DNA of 64,000 nucleotides from RPQJ01 sp963793675. GTDB lineage: Bacteria; Pseudomonadota; Gammaproteobacteria; Steroidobacterales; Steroidobacteraceae. Location: contig CAWCBA010000008.1 in the NCBI GenBank assembly GCA_963793675.1, positions 186,001 through 250,000 of the forward strand, in the 5' to 3' direction. Numbering within the stretch: the first letter of the stretch is position 1; the number at the start of each line of letters is the position of its first letter. The position numbers were made by a program, and so were the translations under genes. Below the pieces are notes generated by a model, which did not search any database, had not been told where the DNA came from, and was given only the letters and a program-made list of their open reading frames with translations. Below, piece by piece: positions 9,699-19,014 of this stretch.

Positions 9699-10466
9699 TC
9701 AGCGCGGCGCCATGCGAATCGCGCCGTCGAGGCGGATCGTCTCGCCGTTCAGCATCGGGTTTTCCACGACCTGGCGCACGAGTTGCGCGTATTCCGCGGG
9801 CCGGCCGAGCCGCGGCGGGAAGGGCACCTGCTTGCCGAGTGACTCGCGCGCTTCTTCCGGCAGGCCCGCCATCATCGGCGTCATGAAGAGTCCCGGTGCG
9901 ATCGTGACGACCCGGATGCCGGAGGACGCGAGTTCGCGCGCCATCGGCAGCGTCATGCCGACCACGCCGCCTTTCGACGCGGCGTAAGCGACCTGGCCGA
10001 TCTGACCGTCGAACGCAGCGACGGATGCCGTCATCACCAGGGCACCGCGTTCACCTTCGGCATTCGGCGTGTTCTGCTGCATGACGGCCGCCGCTTCCTT
10101 GCAGAGCAACAGCGTGCCCACCAGGTTGATCTCGATGACTTTGCGAAAAAAATCGCCGGGCATCGTGCCTTCCCTGCCGACCATGCGCTTCGGCCAGCCC
10201 ACGCCCGCGCAGCACACGGCGAGGCTGAGCCCGCCCATTGCGGCAGTTGCCGCTGCAACGGCAGAAGCCACGGCGCTTTCCGAGGTCACGTCGACCTGGT
10301 GGAAGCTGGCGGCAGCGCCGAGCTTGCGCACGGCTTCGACGCCGGCCTGGTCGTTGACGTCGAACAGGGCGACCTTGCCGCCCGCCGCAACGACGAGTTC
10401 AGCCACGGCGAGGCCGAGGCCGGAGGCGCCGCCGCTGACGATTGCGCGCGTGTCCTGGATCAGCAT
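9699..10466 (-). CDS. Short-chain dehydrogenase, 3-hydroxyacyl-CoA dehydrogenase type-2-like
   Basis: This NAD(P)-dependent short-chain dehydrogenase has 255 residues. The nucleotide motif is VSGGASGLGLAVAELV and the active-site pair is YAASKGG after MTASVAAFDGQIGQ. The block INLVGTLLLCKEAAAVM and the C-terminus FPPRLGRPAEYAQLVRQVV resemble the HSD10 type, which oxidises 2-methyl-3-hydroxyacyl-CoA and straight-chain 3-hydroxyacyl-CoA. Start ATG 10466 (MLIQDTRAIVSGG) was chosen over an upstream start that would overlap the next gene. It sits in a run with a second dehydrogenase and a thiolase, consistent with the last steps of acyl-CoA oxidation. The exact substrate is inferred from context and family only. 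Confidence 0.85.
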   Translation of the reverse strand: MLIQDTRAIVSGGASGLGLAVAELVVAAGGKVALFDVNDQAGVEAVRKLGAAASFHQVDVTSESAVASAVAAATAAMGGLSLAVCCAGVGWPKRMVGREGTMPGDFFRKVIEINLVGTLLLCKEAAAVMQQNTPNAEGERGALVMTASVAAFDGQIGQVAYAASKGGVVGMTLPMARELASSGIRVVTIAPGLFMTPMMAGLPEEARESLGKQVPFPPRLGRPAEYAQLVRQVVENPMLNGETIRLDGAIRMAPR

Positions 10467-10497
10467 CGGTTCAGTCCCCCTGCGGAAAAAACCAGGC

Positions 10498-11259
10498 CTA
10501 CAGTCGCAGGCCGCCGTCCACGTCGATGCAGCGGCCCGTGAAGAAGTCGTTCTCGACGATGAAGACCGCCGTGTGCGCAATCTCCTCCGCGAGACCGAGT
10601 CGCTTCAGCGGCACGGGCGCAGTCATCTTTTCGAGCATTTCGGGCGGCATGCCCGAGAGGATGTCAGTCTTGATGAAGCCGGGCGCGATTGCACCGGCGC
10701 GGATGCCGAAGCGCGCGAGTTCCTTCGCCCACGTGGTCGTCATCGCGGCGACGCCTGCCTTGGCGGCCGAGTAGTTGCTCTGGCCTGCGTTGCCGGCGCG
10801 CGAGATGCTCGAGATGTTGATGATCACGCCGCCCTGGCCGGACTTGATCATGCGTTCGGCCGCTTCGCGACCGCACAGGAACACTCCGGTCAGGTTGACG
10901 TCGATGACGGCCTGCCATTGCGCCAGCGTCATCTTGCTCACGACGGCGCCGTCCTTGACCTTCACCAGCACGGCGTCCTTGATGATGCCGGCGTTGTTGA
11001 CCAGCACGTCGAGCCGGCCGTGCGTTGCGACCACTGCGTCGAGCGCGCGGATCACGTCGTCTTCCTTCGCGACGTTGAGCGTGTGGGCGCTCACCTTGAC
11101 GCCGCGGGCCTCGAACTCGGCGCGCGTCGCGTCGAGGTCGGCCTGGTTGAGATCGAGCAGCGCAAGCGTCGCGCCGCGTTCGGCGAATGCATTTGCGATG
11201 GCCTTGCCGATTCCGCGTGCGCCGCCGGTGACGACCGCGACCTTGCCGTTCAACTGCAT
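10498..11259 (-). CDS. Short-chain dehydrogenase, FabG/acetoacetyl-CoA reductase-like
   Basis: This is a 253-residue cytoplasmic short-chain dehydrogenase. It begins with VAVVTGGARGIGKAIA, carries LVNNAGI in the middle, and has the catalytic serine block INISSISRAGNAGQ followed by NYSAAKAG. The C-terminal APGFIKTDILSGMP and FFTGRCIDVDGG are typical of FabG-type 3-oxoacyl reductases. Lying between an HSD10-like dehydrogenase and a thiolase, it more likely handles 3-hydroxyacyl/3-oxoacyl-CoA than acyl-carrier protein, but sequence alone cannot settle this. Spacing to its neighbours is about 24-31 bases on the same strand, so one operon with thiolase and the other dehydrogenase is likely. Confidence 0.85.
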   Translation of the reverse strand: MQLNGKVAVVTGGARGIGKAIANAFAERGATLALLDLNQADLDATRAEFEARGVKVSAHTLNVAKEDDVIRALDAVVATHGRLDVLVNNAGIIKDAVLVKVKDGAVVSKMTLAQWQAVIDVNLTGVFLCGREAAERMIKSGQGGVIINISSISRAGNAGQSNYSAAKAGVAAMTTTWAKELARFGIRAGAIAPGFIKTDILSGMPPEMLEKMTAPVPLKRLGLAEEIAHTAVFIVENDFFTGRCIDVDGGLRL

Positions 11260-11283
11260 GGATGCCTCAGGAAAAGCAGGAGA

Positions 11284-12465
11284 TCAGAGAAGTTCGATGG
11301 CGACGGCGCAGGCTTCGCCGCCGCCGATGCACTGCGAGGCGACGCCGCGGCGCAGTCCGCGCTTGCGCAGCGCGTAAAGGAGCGTGGTGATGATGCGGGC
11401 GCCCGTGGCGCCGACGGGGTGACCCATCGCGCAGGCACCGCCGTTCACGTTCACCTGGTCGTGGCGCAGGCCGAGGTCCTTCATCGCGGCCATCGCCACG
11501 CAGGCGAAGGCTTCGTTGATTTCGAACAGGTCGACGTCCGCGACCTTCCAGCCCGCGCGGTCGATGCGCCTTCTGCATCGAAGGGGCTGGCGCCGTCGTG
11601 AACCACTCCGGAGCCTGCGCGTGGCTCGCGTACGAGACCAGACGGGCGAGCGGCTTGAGGCCGGCCGCCTTCGCCGCGGATTCGCTCGCAATCACGATGG
11701 CTGCCGCGCCGTCGGAAATCGAGGACGAGGAAGCCGCGGTCACGGTGCCGTCCTTGCCGAACGCAGGCTTCAGGGTCGGGATCTTGTCGAGGTCGAGCTG
11801 GAACGGCGTTTCGTCGGTCGAGACGACCTGTTCGCCCTTGCGCGTCTTGATCGTCACGGGCGCGATTTCGGCAACGAAGTCGCCGTCTTTCGATGCACGC
11901 TGGGCGCGACGCACGGATTCCGCGGCGAACGCGTCCTGATCCGTGCGCGAAAAACCGTACTTGGCGGCGGTCGACGTCCGCGAAGCAACCCATGGCCTTG
12001 CCGTCCCAGGGGCTCTGCAGGCCGTCGTAGAACATGTGGTCGTAGATCTCGGCGTGACCCATGCGATAACCGGCGCGCGCTTTCAGCATGAGGTACGGCG
12101 CATTGGTCATCGACTCGAGGCCGCCCGCGAGGACGATGCGCGCGGAGCCGGCGCGGATCTGGTCGGCCGCCAGCATCACTGCCTTCATCCCCGAGCCGCA
12201 CATCTTGTTGACGGTCGTGGCGGGCACGCTCATGGCGATACCGGCACCGACGGCCGCCTGCCGCGCCGGGAGCCTGGCCGAGGCCGGCCGGCAGCACGCA
12301 GCCGAAGATCACTTCGTCGATCGCATCCGGCGACAGGCCAGCGTCCGCGAGTGCCGCGGCGGCCGCCACGGAACCGAGCTGCGTTGCCGAGACAGGCGAG
12401 AAGATGCCCTGGAAGCCGCCGATCGGAGTCCGTCGGGCAGCGGCGATGACGATGGATTCAGGCAT
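11284..12465 (-). CDS. Acetyl-CoA C-acyltransferase (thiolase), three frameshifts
   Basis: This is a biosynthetic/degradative thiolase that cleaves 3-oxoacyl-CoA (probably acetoacetyl-CoA) with CoA. It reads in four consecutive frames: SIVIAAARRTPIGGFQG to about 12270; PATTVNKMCGSGMKAVML with the nucleophilic cysteine to about 11980; SSSSISDGAAAIVIASE to about 11570; and then the C-terminus DLFEINEAFACVAMAA, GGACAMGHPVGATGARI and SQCIGGGEACAVAIEL. All three junctions are explained by one extra G or C each; removing them restores 392 residues, close to the usual family length. The active-site Cys, His (GHP) and second Cys are all present, so the enzyme is probably functional in the real genome. 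Confidence 0.85.
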
Positions 12466-12563
12466 GGGGACGTCCTCGAAGAATCGGGGCAGCGAGCCGG
12501 AGTCGTCGGAGTGTACGCCGTGGTCTTTTTGCAGCGCAAGAAGAAGGCCCTGGATTGGGCGAT

Positions 12564-13278
12564 TCAGCCCTTGGAAACGGTGCGCGTGCGCCGCACACGA
12601 GCCGGTGCGGACGAAGACTTGCCAGCATGCGGTTCGCGCGGCGCAAGGCCGTGCTCCAGGAACTGCACGAATGCGTCGGCAACTTCGTCCGACGAGAGCG
12701 TGCGACCCGCGCGGTACCAGTGCGCGATCCAGTTGAGCGCACCGGCGATCGCAAACGCTGCGAGCTTCGGGTCGACCACGGCGATCGAACCGTCGTCGAT
12801 ACCGGTCTGCAACAGGCGCCGGATGCCGCGGTCGATTTCAGACTTGAGCGAGCGCACCTGCGCGCTGAGTTCAGGGCCGAGGTCCTGGTGTTCCGCGCGC
12901 ACCATGCACCAGCCGTACTCGGACGCGATCGCAACGGCGTAATCGCGGATGACTTCGCGCAGGCGATCGCGTCCGCTTCCCGCGGTCTGCTCCGCGCGGC
13001 GCAGCGCGGCGCGGATGGGCTCGAGGCCGGCCAGGAAGCATTCGAACAGGAGCTGCTCCTTGTTCGAGACGTAGTAGTAGACCGTGGGCTTGGTGACGCC
13101 CAGCGCCGCCGCGATATCGTCCAGCGAGGTGTTGTGATAACCGCGCTCGTCGAACGCCCGCGCTGCCGAGCGGATCACCGCGTCACGCTTGGTGCCGTGG
13201 TCCTGGCGGCGGCGCCGGCCACGCCACGCGGCGGCCGGGTCGGCGGCGGTCGGATGCGGCTGGGGTACTGTCGGCCAT
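12564..13278 (-). CDS. TetR-family regulator, probable repressor of icmF, one frameshift
   Basis: This TetR-family regulator is divergent from icmF. The DNA-binding domain is clear: IRSAARAFDERGYHNTSL, DDIAAALGVTKPTVYYYVSNK. It is followed by a helical ligand domain with WIAHWYRAGRTLSSDEVADAFV. An intact frame begins only at GTG 13178, which would cut helix 1. ATG 13278 followed by ADSTPAASDRRRPGRRVA is a better N-terminus, and one extra G near 13215 then joins RRRRQDHGTKRDAVIRS; this gives about 237 residues. The regulator probably binds the palindrome at 13315-13344 and senses an acyl-CoA (inference from context and from TetR regulators of acyl-CoA degradation). Confidence 0.8.
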
Positions 13279-13314
13279 GCTGGGACCGGTTGACTGCGGG
13301 AGGGACGCTAATCA

Positions 13315-13344
13315 TACTGCCGAGTAAGATTCTACTCAATAGTA
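13315..13344. promoter_or_regulatory. Palindromic operator candidate between tetR and icmF
   Basis: The sequence has exact two-fold symmetry in both arms: TACT-N3-GAGTA-N6-TACTC-N3-AGTA, centred at 13329/13330. It lies in the 101-base divergent gap between the inferred TetR start (13278) and icmF (13380), 35 bases before icmF. Position and symmetry fit a TetR-dimer binding site controlling both genes. Confidence 0.6.
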
Positions 13345-13379
13345 ACTTTCGGCCGGGTGACAGCCCGGCGGCTGGAGAA

Positions 13380-16300
13380 ATGCAGATGTCCGGATCCTCG
13401 ACCCTCCGCCGTGAAGGTGAACCGCATCAGGCTGCCGGCGCGGCGGGCGAGGCCGCTCCGCTGCGGTTCGTGAGCGCCGCGTCGCTGTTCGACGGTCACG
13501 ACGCCGCGATCAACATCATCCGCCGGCTGCTGCAGGCTCACGGCGCCGAAGTCGTTCACCTCGGCCACAACCGCAGCGTTGCCGACATCGTGCGCGCTGC
13601 GCTGCAGGAGGACGCTGACGGCATCGCCTGCAGCTCGTACCAGGGCGGGCACGTCGAGTACTTCAAGTACATGGTCGACATGCTGCGAGACCTCGGCGCG
13701 GCGCACATCCGCATCATCGTGGGCGGCGGCGGCACGATTGCGCCGCACGAGATCGAGGAACTCGAGGCCTATGGCGTCGAGCGCATCTACACGCCCGAGG
13801 ACGGTCGCAAGCTCGGTCTCGACGGCATGATCGACGACGTCTTCGCGCGCGTGCGCAAGGCAACTCGTCCGGGCTTCGAGTTCGGACCGGTCGGCCCGCG
13901 CGACCACCAGCAGATCGCGCGCACCATCTCCGCACTCGAGCGTGGTGAGGCCGATGCGCCGTTCAGCGAAGCTTTGCGTCGCGCCGTGTCGCGCAGCGTG
14001 AAGCGGACACCGGTGGTCGGCATCACCGGCACTGGCGGCGCCGGCAAGTCGTCGCTGACGGACGAGTTGCTGATGCGCTTCGTGCGGCAGTTCCCCGACC
14101 GCAACATCGCCGTCATCGCCATGGATCCGACGCGCCGCCGCAGCGGTGGCGCGCTGCTCGGCGACCGCATCCGCATGAACTCACTGGCGGCCGAGCAGGT
14201 GTTCATGCGTTCGCTCGCGACGCGCCGCCAGAACCTCGCCACCAGCGCGGTGCTGGCCGATGTCCTCAACCTGCTGCGGTACGCGAGCTTCGATCTCGTC
14301 GTCGTCGAAACGGCTGGCATCGGCCAGAGCGACTCCGAGATCGTCGACCTCGTCGACGTGCCGATGTACGTGATGACGAGCGAATACGGCGCCGCGAGCC
14401 AGCTCGAGAAGATCGACATGCTCGATTTCGCCGACCTGGTCGCGCTCAACAAGTTCGAGAAGCGTGGCGCCGAAGATGCGCTGCGTGACGTGCGCAAGCA
14501 GTGGCGTCGCAACCGGGTAGAGTTCAAGCGGCCCGACGACCAGGTGCCGGTGTTCCCGACCATCGCCAGTCGCTTCAACGACCCGGGCGTCAATCGCCTC
14601 TTTGCCGCGCTCTGCGCGCGCCTCGACGAGAAGGGCGGCGGTGACAGGCGCTGGACCGTGACCGACCCGGGGCCGACCGAACTGGTCGAGCGCCATGCGC
14701 TGGTGCCGGCGACGCGTGCGCGCTACCTGGCCGAGATCGCGACGAACGGCCGGCGCGCGCGCGAGGCGGTCGAGCATCGCTCGCAGGCGGCGAGCCGCGC
14801 CCAGAGCCTGTTTGAGGCGCTGCACACGCTGGGCGATGCGTCGTTGCCCGAACCGCTGGAGCGCTACGGCGCGGCCGCGCTGGCGGATGGCGGTGCCGAT
14901 TCCGCGTTGCTGCGACTGCGGGCGGCCTACAACGACGCGCTCGAGGCGGTCGGCACTGATGGCCTCGCGCTGCTGCGGCAGTGGCCGGCGATGGCGAAGT
15001 CGGCAACCGACGACCAGTTCATCTACAAGGTGCGCGGCAAGGAAATCCGCGGCGACAACTATGTGCCGACGCTGAGCCACAACCGTGTTCCCAAGCTCGC
15101 GGTACCGCGCTACCGGGATTGGGGCGAGCAGCTCACGTTCCTGATGAAGGAGAACCTGCCGGGCCAGTTCCCGTACACGGCGGGCGTCTATCCGTATCGC
15201 CGGGAAGAAGAGGACCCGACCCGCATGTTCGCGGGCGAGGGCGGTCCCGAGCGCACCAATCGCCGCTTCCATTACGTCGCGGGCGGTCACGGCGCCGCGC
15301 GCCTCTCGACGGCGTTCGATTCGACGACGCTGTATGGCGAGGATCCGGACGAGCGACCGGACATCTATGGCCGGATCGGCAACTCGGGCGTGTCGATCGC
15401 GACGCTCGACGACATGAAGAAGCTCTACTCGGGTTTCGATCTCTGCGCACCGACGACGTCGGTTTCAATGACGATCAATGGCCCCGCGCCGATGATCCTC
15501 GCGATGTTCATGAACACCGCGGTCGACCAGCGCGTCGAGCAGCACCTGCGGGCCACGGGCCAGTGGCCGGCGGCGGAGAAGAAGATCGCCGCGCTGTACA
15601 AGGGTCGTCCGCGCCCGACGTACAAGGGCGAGCTGCCGCCGAACCACGACGGTTCAGGCCTCGGCCTGCTCGGCGTGACGGGCGATCAACTGCTCGATGC
15701 CGACACGTACCAGAAGATCCGCAAGGAGACGCTGGCGCTGGTGCGCGGCACCGTGCAGGCGGACATTCTCAAGGAAGACCAGGCGCAGAACACCTGCATC
15801 TTCTCGACCGAGTTCGCCCTGCGCATGATGGGCGACGTGCAGCAGTTCTTCATCGACAACGACGTCCGCAATTTCTATTCGGTGTCGATCTCCGGCTACC
15901 ACATTGCGGAAGCCGGAGCGAACCCGGTGTCGCAGCTCGCGTTCACGCTCGCTAACGGCTTCACGATCGCCGAGTACTATCTTGCGCGCGGCATGAAGAT
16001 CGACGATTTCGCGCCGAACCTGTCGTTCTTCTTCTCGAACGGCATGGATCCGGAGTACGCGGTGATCGGCCGCGTGGCGCGCCGCATCTGGGCGCGCGCG
16101 ATGCGCGACCTGTACCGTGCGGGCCCGCGCTCGCAGATGCTGAAGTACCACATCCAGACGTCGGGTCGCAGCCTGCATGCGCAGGAGATCCAGTTCAACG
16201 ACGTGCGCACGACGCTGCAGGCGCTCTATGCGCTGTTCGACAACTGCAACAGCCTGCACACCAACGCGTACGACGAAGCGATCACCACGCCGACGGAAGA

Positions 16301-16847
16301 ATCGGTGCGACGTGCGGTGGCGATCCAGCTGATCATCGGCAAGGAGCTCGGCCTGAACAAGACGCAGAACCCGTGGCAGGGATCGTTCGCGATCGACCAG
16401 CTGACGGACCTGGTCGAGGAGGCCGTGTATCGGGAGTTCGACCGGATCTCGGAGCGCGGTGGCGTGCTCGGGGCGATGGAAACGATGTACCAGCGCGGCA
16501 AGATCCAGGAAGAGTCGCTGTACTACGAGACGCTGAAGCACGACGGGACGCTGCCGATCATCGGCGTCAACACGTACCTCGCCAAGGCGGGGTCGGACGA
16601 CGAAATCCGCAACGCCGAGTTGATCCGCTCGACCGAAGAAGAGAAGCAGGATCAGGTCGCGGCGGTGCGGGCTTTCCTCGCCCGCAACGCGGAACAGCGT
16701 CCGGCAGCGCTCGCTCGCCTGCAGCAGCAGGCAGCGACGGGCGGGAACGTGTTCGCCGAGTTGATGGAGGCCGTGAAGGTCGCGTCGCTCGGATCGATCT
16801 CGAATGCGCTGTACCAGGTCGGCGGACAGTACCGGCGCAGCATGTAA
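13380..16847 (+). CDS. icmF: Fused isobutyryl-CoA mutase IcmF (B12-dependent acyl-CoA mutase with GTPase domain)
   Basis: This cytoplasmic adenosylcobalamin enzyme interconverts isobutyryl-CoA and n-butyryl-CoA; some relatives act on isovaleryl/pivalyl-CoA. There are three fused parts. An N-terminal B12 domain has FDGHDAAINIIRRLLQ and IIVGGGGTIAPHEIEEL (about residues 25-160). A MeaI-type GTPase has the P-loop TGGAGKSS at 218-225, VVETAGIGQSDSE, and a guanine motif reading NKFE at 357-360. The C-terminal mutase has PYTAGVYPYRR near 598, AGEGGPERTNRRFHYV and MTINGPAPMILAMFMN. Two ATGs (13380, 13386) follow GGAG; the first is used, giving 1155 residues. It is divergent from TetR and next to thiolase and dehydrogenases, which suits branched-chain acyl-CoA entry into beta-oxidation. 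Confidence 0.92.
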   Translation: MQMSGSSTLRREGEPHQAAGAAGEAAPLRFVSAASLFDGHDAAINIIRRLLQAHGAEVVHLGHNRSVADIVRAALQEDADGIACSSYQGGHVEYFKYMVDMLRDLGAAHIRIIVGGGGTIAPHEIEELEAYGVERIYTPEDGRKLGLDGMIDDVFARVRKATRPGFEFGPVGPRDHQQIARTISALERGEADAPFSEALRRAVSRSVKRTPVVGITGTGGAGKSSLTDELLMRFVRQFPDRNIAVIAMDPTRRRSGGALLGDRIRMNSLAAEQVFMRSLATRRQNLATSAVLADVLNLLRYASFDLVVVETAGIGQSDSEIVDLVDVPMYVMTSEYGAASQLEKIDMLDFADLVALNKFEKRGAEDALRDVRKQWRRNRVEFKRPDDQVPVFPTIASRFNDPGVNRLFAALCARLDEKGGGDRRWTVTDPGPTELVERHALVPATRARYLAEIATNGRRAREAVEHRSQAASRAQSLFEALHTLGDASLPEPLERYGAAALADGGADSALLRLRAAYNDALEAVGTDGLALLRQWPAMAKSATDDQFIYKVRGKEIRGDNYVPTLSHNRVPKLAVPRYRDWGEQLTFLMKENLPGQFPYTAGVYPYRREEEDPTRMFAGEGGPERTNRRFHYVAGGHGAARLSTAFDSTTLYGEDPDERPDIYGRIGNSGVSIATLDDMKKLYSGFDLCAPTTSVSMTINGPAPMILAMFMNTAVDQRVEQHLRATGQWPAAEKKIAALYKGRPRPTYKGELPPNHDGSGLGLLGVTGDQLLDADTYQKIRKETLALVRGTVQADILKEDQAQNTCIFSTEFALRMMGDVQQFFIDNDVRNFYSVSISGYHIAEAGANPVSQLAFTLANGFTIAEYYLARGMKIDDFAPNLSFFFSNGMDPEYAVIGRVARRIWARAMRDLYRAGPRSQMLKYHIQTSGRSLHAQEIQFNDVRTTLQALYALFDNCNSLHTNAYDEAITTPTEESVRRAVAIQLIIGKELGLNKTQNPWQGSFAIDQLTDLVEEAVYREFDRISERGGVLGAMETMYQRGKIQEESLYYETLKHDGTLPIIGVNTYLAKAGSDDEIRNAELIRSTEEEKQDQVAAVRAFLARNAEQRPAALARLQQQAATGGNVFAELMEAVKVASLGSISNALYQVGGQYRRSM

Positions 16848-16896
16848 GCGCGCGCAAGCGTGCTTCGCCCTTCACGACGCCGGACGCAGGGGCAGT

Positions 16897-17670
16897 TCAG
16901 CGCGCGCGGGACGGGCCCGCCGCCAGCTCCGCGAGATCCGGTTCACCGAGCCGCGCGAGCATCTCGGCGCGTGCTGTGTCCCGCAGTTCGTCGGGCTCGC
17001 GCCCATCGCCCTTGATCGACGGCAGTATCTCGATGCGGATCGCGCCCGGCATCGGCACGATCGCGCCACTCGGCATCGACCGGCGCGTACCGTGAATGAC
17101 GGCCGGTACCAGCGGCATGCCGCCGCGAGCCGCAGCCACGAACGCGCCGATGTGGAACCGCTTGAGTCCGACCACCGAGTCGAACGTGCCCTCGGGGAAG
17201 AAGACGAGCGAGTGGCCCTGCTCCGCGCGCTGCATCACCCGCCGCGCGCCGCGCTGCCGCCCGCCCGCGGAGTGACGATCGACGAATTCCGATCCGATCC
17301 GTCGCAACAGGAATCCAAGGACGGGCGTGCCGGCAGCCTCGCGCTTGATCACGAAGCTGAACCGCGGCGGCAGGCCCGCCTTCATGACGACGCCGTCGAG
17401 GTAGCTCGAATGGTTCGCTACCAGCACGCACGAGCCCTCGGGCAGGTGCTCGAGGCCGTCGACCCGCAGTCGCAGGCCGGCAAGGGTGAGCCAGACACGC
17501 GCGAGCCAGCGCGTGGACGAACGGCGCCAGTGCAGCGAGGGCAGCAGCAGGGCCAGCAGCGCAGCCGCCGACAGCAACAGGAAGAGCAGCGACAGCGCGT
17601 AGGTGCCGAACAGCAGGCGGCTCAGCCAGCCCAGCACGCCGCCCGCGCGCCGCTTGGCCGGCACGTTCAC
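16897..17670 (-). CDS. 1-acyl-sn-glycerol-3-phosphate acyltransferase-like protein (PlsC family)
   Basis: This membrane-anchored acyltransferase of the PlsC/LPLAT family has 257 residues. A hydrophobic N-terminal segment (about residues 15-48) is followed by the catalytic HX4D motif NHSSYLDG near residue 86, FVIKREAAGTPVLGFLLRRIG, the substrate motif FFPEGTFD near residue 157, and PLVPAVIHGTRRSMP. Members acylate lysophosphatidic acid or related lysolipids at the inner membrane. It converges on icmF and diverges from xerD. Whether it is the main PlsC or an accessory homologue cannot be told from this window. Confidence 0.85.
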   Translation of the reverse strand: MNVPAKRRAGGVLGWLSRLLFGTYALSLLFLLLSAAALLALLLPSLHWRRSSTRWLARVWLTLAGLRLRVDGLEHLPEGSCVLVANHSSYLDGVVMKAGLPPRFSFVIKREAAGTPVLGFLLRRIGSEFVDRHSAGGRQRGARRVMQRAEQGHSLVFFPEGTFDSVVGLKRFHIGAFVAAARGGMPLVPAVIHGTRRSMPSGAIVPMPGAIRIEILPSIKGDGREPDELRDTARAEMLARLGEPDLAELAAGPSRAR

Positions 17671-17935
17671 GGCGCCGCCCCCGGAAGCGCCGAAGTGCGA
17701 GCGGTCCGGTCATTGGTGGCGGTGGATTTCGTGCGCAAGCTCGCGGCAATCCGGGCGGGCGTTAGGGGAGACTCGTTGGCTGGGGACCGATCCGAGGCGC
17801 CAGTCTGCCGCTACCCCGGCATTCTGTGAATCAGTTCCAGTTATGTTAATGGTGCCGCGGGAACTGTGAGGGGGGTCACGACGGGGCTCAGAAGGCGGCT
17901 CGCATACTGCGTGCTACGTAAAGCCGCGAGGTTCC

Positions 17936-18889
17936 ATGAGCACTGCAGTCAAATCGAGCTTGCTGTCCCGATCGCGCACCGGCGACGGCGGCGAAGCGTC
18001 CGCAGGGCCCGGTCCGATCGACCGGTTCCTCGATGCCGTGTGGATGGAACGCGGCCTGTCACCGAACACGCTCGCGGCGTACCGGGCAGACCTCACCGCC
18101 CTCGACCGCTGGCTCGACGAGCACTCGGGCGACCTCGAGCACGCGCAGCGCGGGGACATCCTTTTGTTCATGGCCTCACGAGTACAGGCGGGCGCCCGAC
18201 CCCGTTCGACCGCGCGCCAGCTCTCGAGCTTCCGCCGCTTCTACCGCTACCTGGTTCGTGAGGGTGCCTTGCGGGAGGACCCCACCGCGCAGATCGCGAT
18301 GCCCAAGGTCGGCCGTTCGTTGCCGAAGTCGCTCATGGAGGAGGAAGTCGAGGCCCTGTTGGCCGCTCCTGCCGTGAGTGACCCGCTCGGGCATCGCGAT
18401 CGGACCATGCTCGAGGTGCTGTATGCCACCGGGCTGCGCGTCTCCGAGCTCGTGAACTGCACGCTCGCACAGGTGAACCTGAACCAGGGCGTGCTGCGCA
18501 TCGTCGGCAAGGGCGACCGCGAACGGCTGATCCCGCTTGGCGAGGAGGCCGTGCAGTGGGTGCAGCAGTTCCTGCAGGGTCCGCGCGTAGAGATCCTGCT
18601 CGAGCGGCAGACCGATTACCTGTTCCCGACGCGCCGCGGCGACCGCATGACGCGCCAGGCCTTCTGGCACATCATCAAGCGCTACGCGCGCAAGGCCGGC
18701 ATCGACCGCGAACTGTCGCCGCACACGCTGCGCCACGCGTTCGCGACCCACCTGCTGAACCATGGGGCCGACCTGCGCGTGGTGCAGATGCTGCTTGGCC
18801 ACAGCGACCTGTCGACGACGCAGATCTACACCCACGTCGCCCGCGAACGCCTCAAGGACCTGCACTCCGAGCACCACCCGCGCGGCTGA
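17936..18889 (+). CDS. xerD: Site-specific tyrosine recombinase XerD
   Basis: XerD acts with XerC at the dif site to resolve chromosome dimers. The 317-residue protein has an N-terminal SAM-like core-binding domain (DRFLDAVWMERGLSPNTLAAYRADL) and the catalytic domain. Catalytic residues are visible: Arg in YATGLRVSEL, Lys in VGKGDRERLIPL, His-x-x-Arg in LSPHTLRHAFATHLL, His in LLGHSDLSTTQ and Tyr in IYTHV. No integrase-specific cargo or attachment site adjoins it, so it is the chromosomal recombinase rather than a phage enzyme. The 265-base gap upstream presumably holds divergent promoters for it and the acyltransferase gene. Confidence 0.93.
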   Translation: MSTAVKSSLLSRSRTGDGGEASAGPGPIDRFLDAVWMERGLSPNTLAAYRADLTALDRWLDEHSGDLEHAQRGDILLFMASRVQAGARPRSTARQLSSFRRFYRYLVREGALREDPTAQIAMPKVGRSLPKSLMEEEVEALLAAPAVSDPLGHRDRTMLEVLYATGLRVSELVNCTLAQVNLNQGVLRIVGKGDRERLIPLGEEAVQWVQQFLQGPRVEILLERQTDYLFPTRRGDRMTRQAFWHIIKRYARKAGIDRELSPHTLRHAFATHLLNHGADLRVVQMLLGHSDLSTTQIYTHVARERLKDLHSEHHPRG

Positions 18890-19014
18890 GCGGCGCGCGG
18901 CTCTGCTAGACTCCGCCCGCCCCACGGGACGGTCGGGTTGCGGGCGCGGGGACCCACTGAACCTGCGGCCGCGGCGGCTGTCCTAGAACCAACACTCCAG
19001 GGATAGAACGCCGC

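Noticed and set aside
17936..18889. Phage or island integrase
   Set aside because: Sequence and the xerD-dsbC neighbourhood identify the chromosomal XerD recombinase; no attachment repeats adjoin it.
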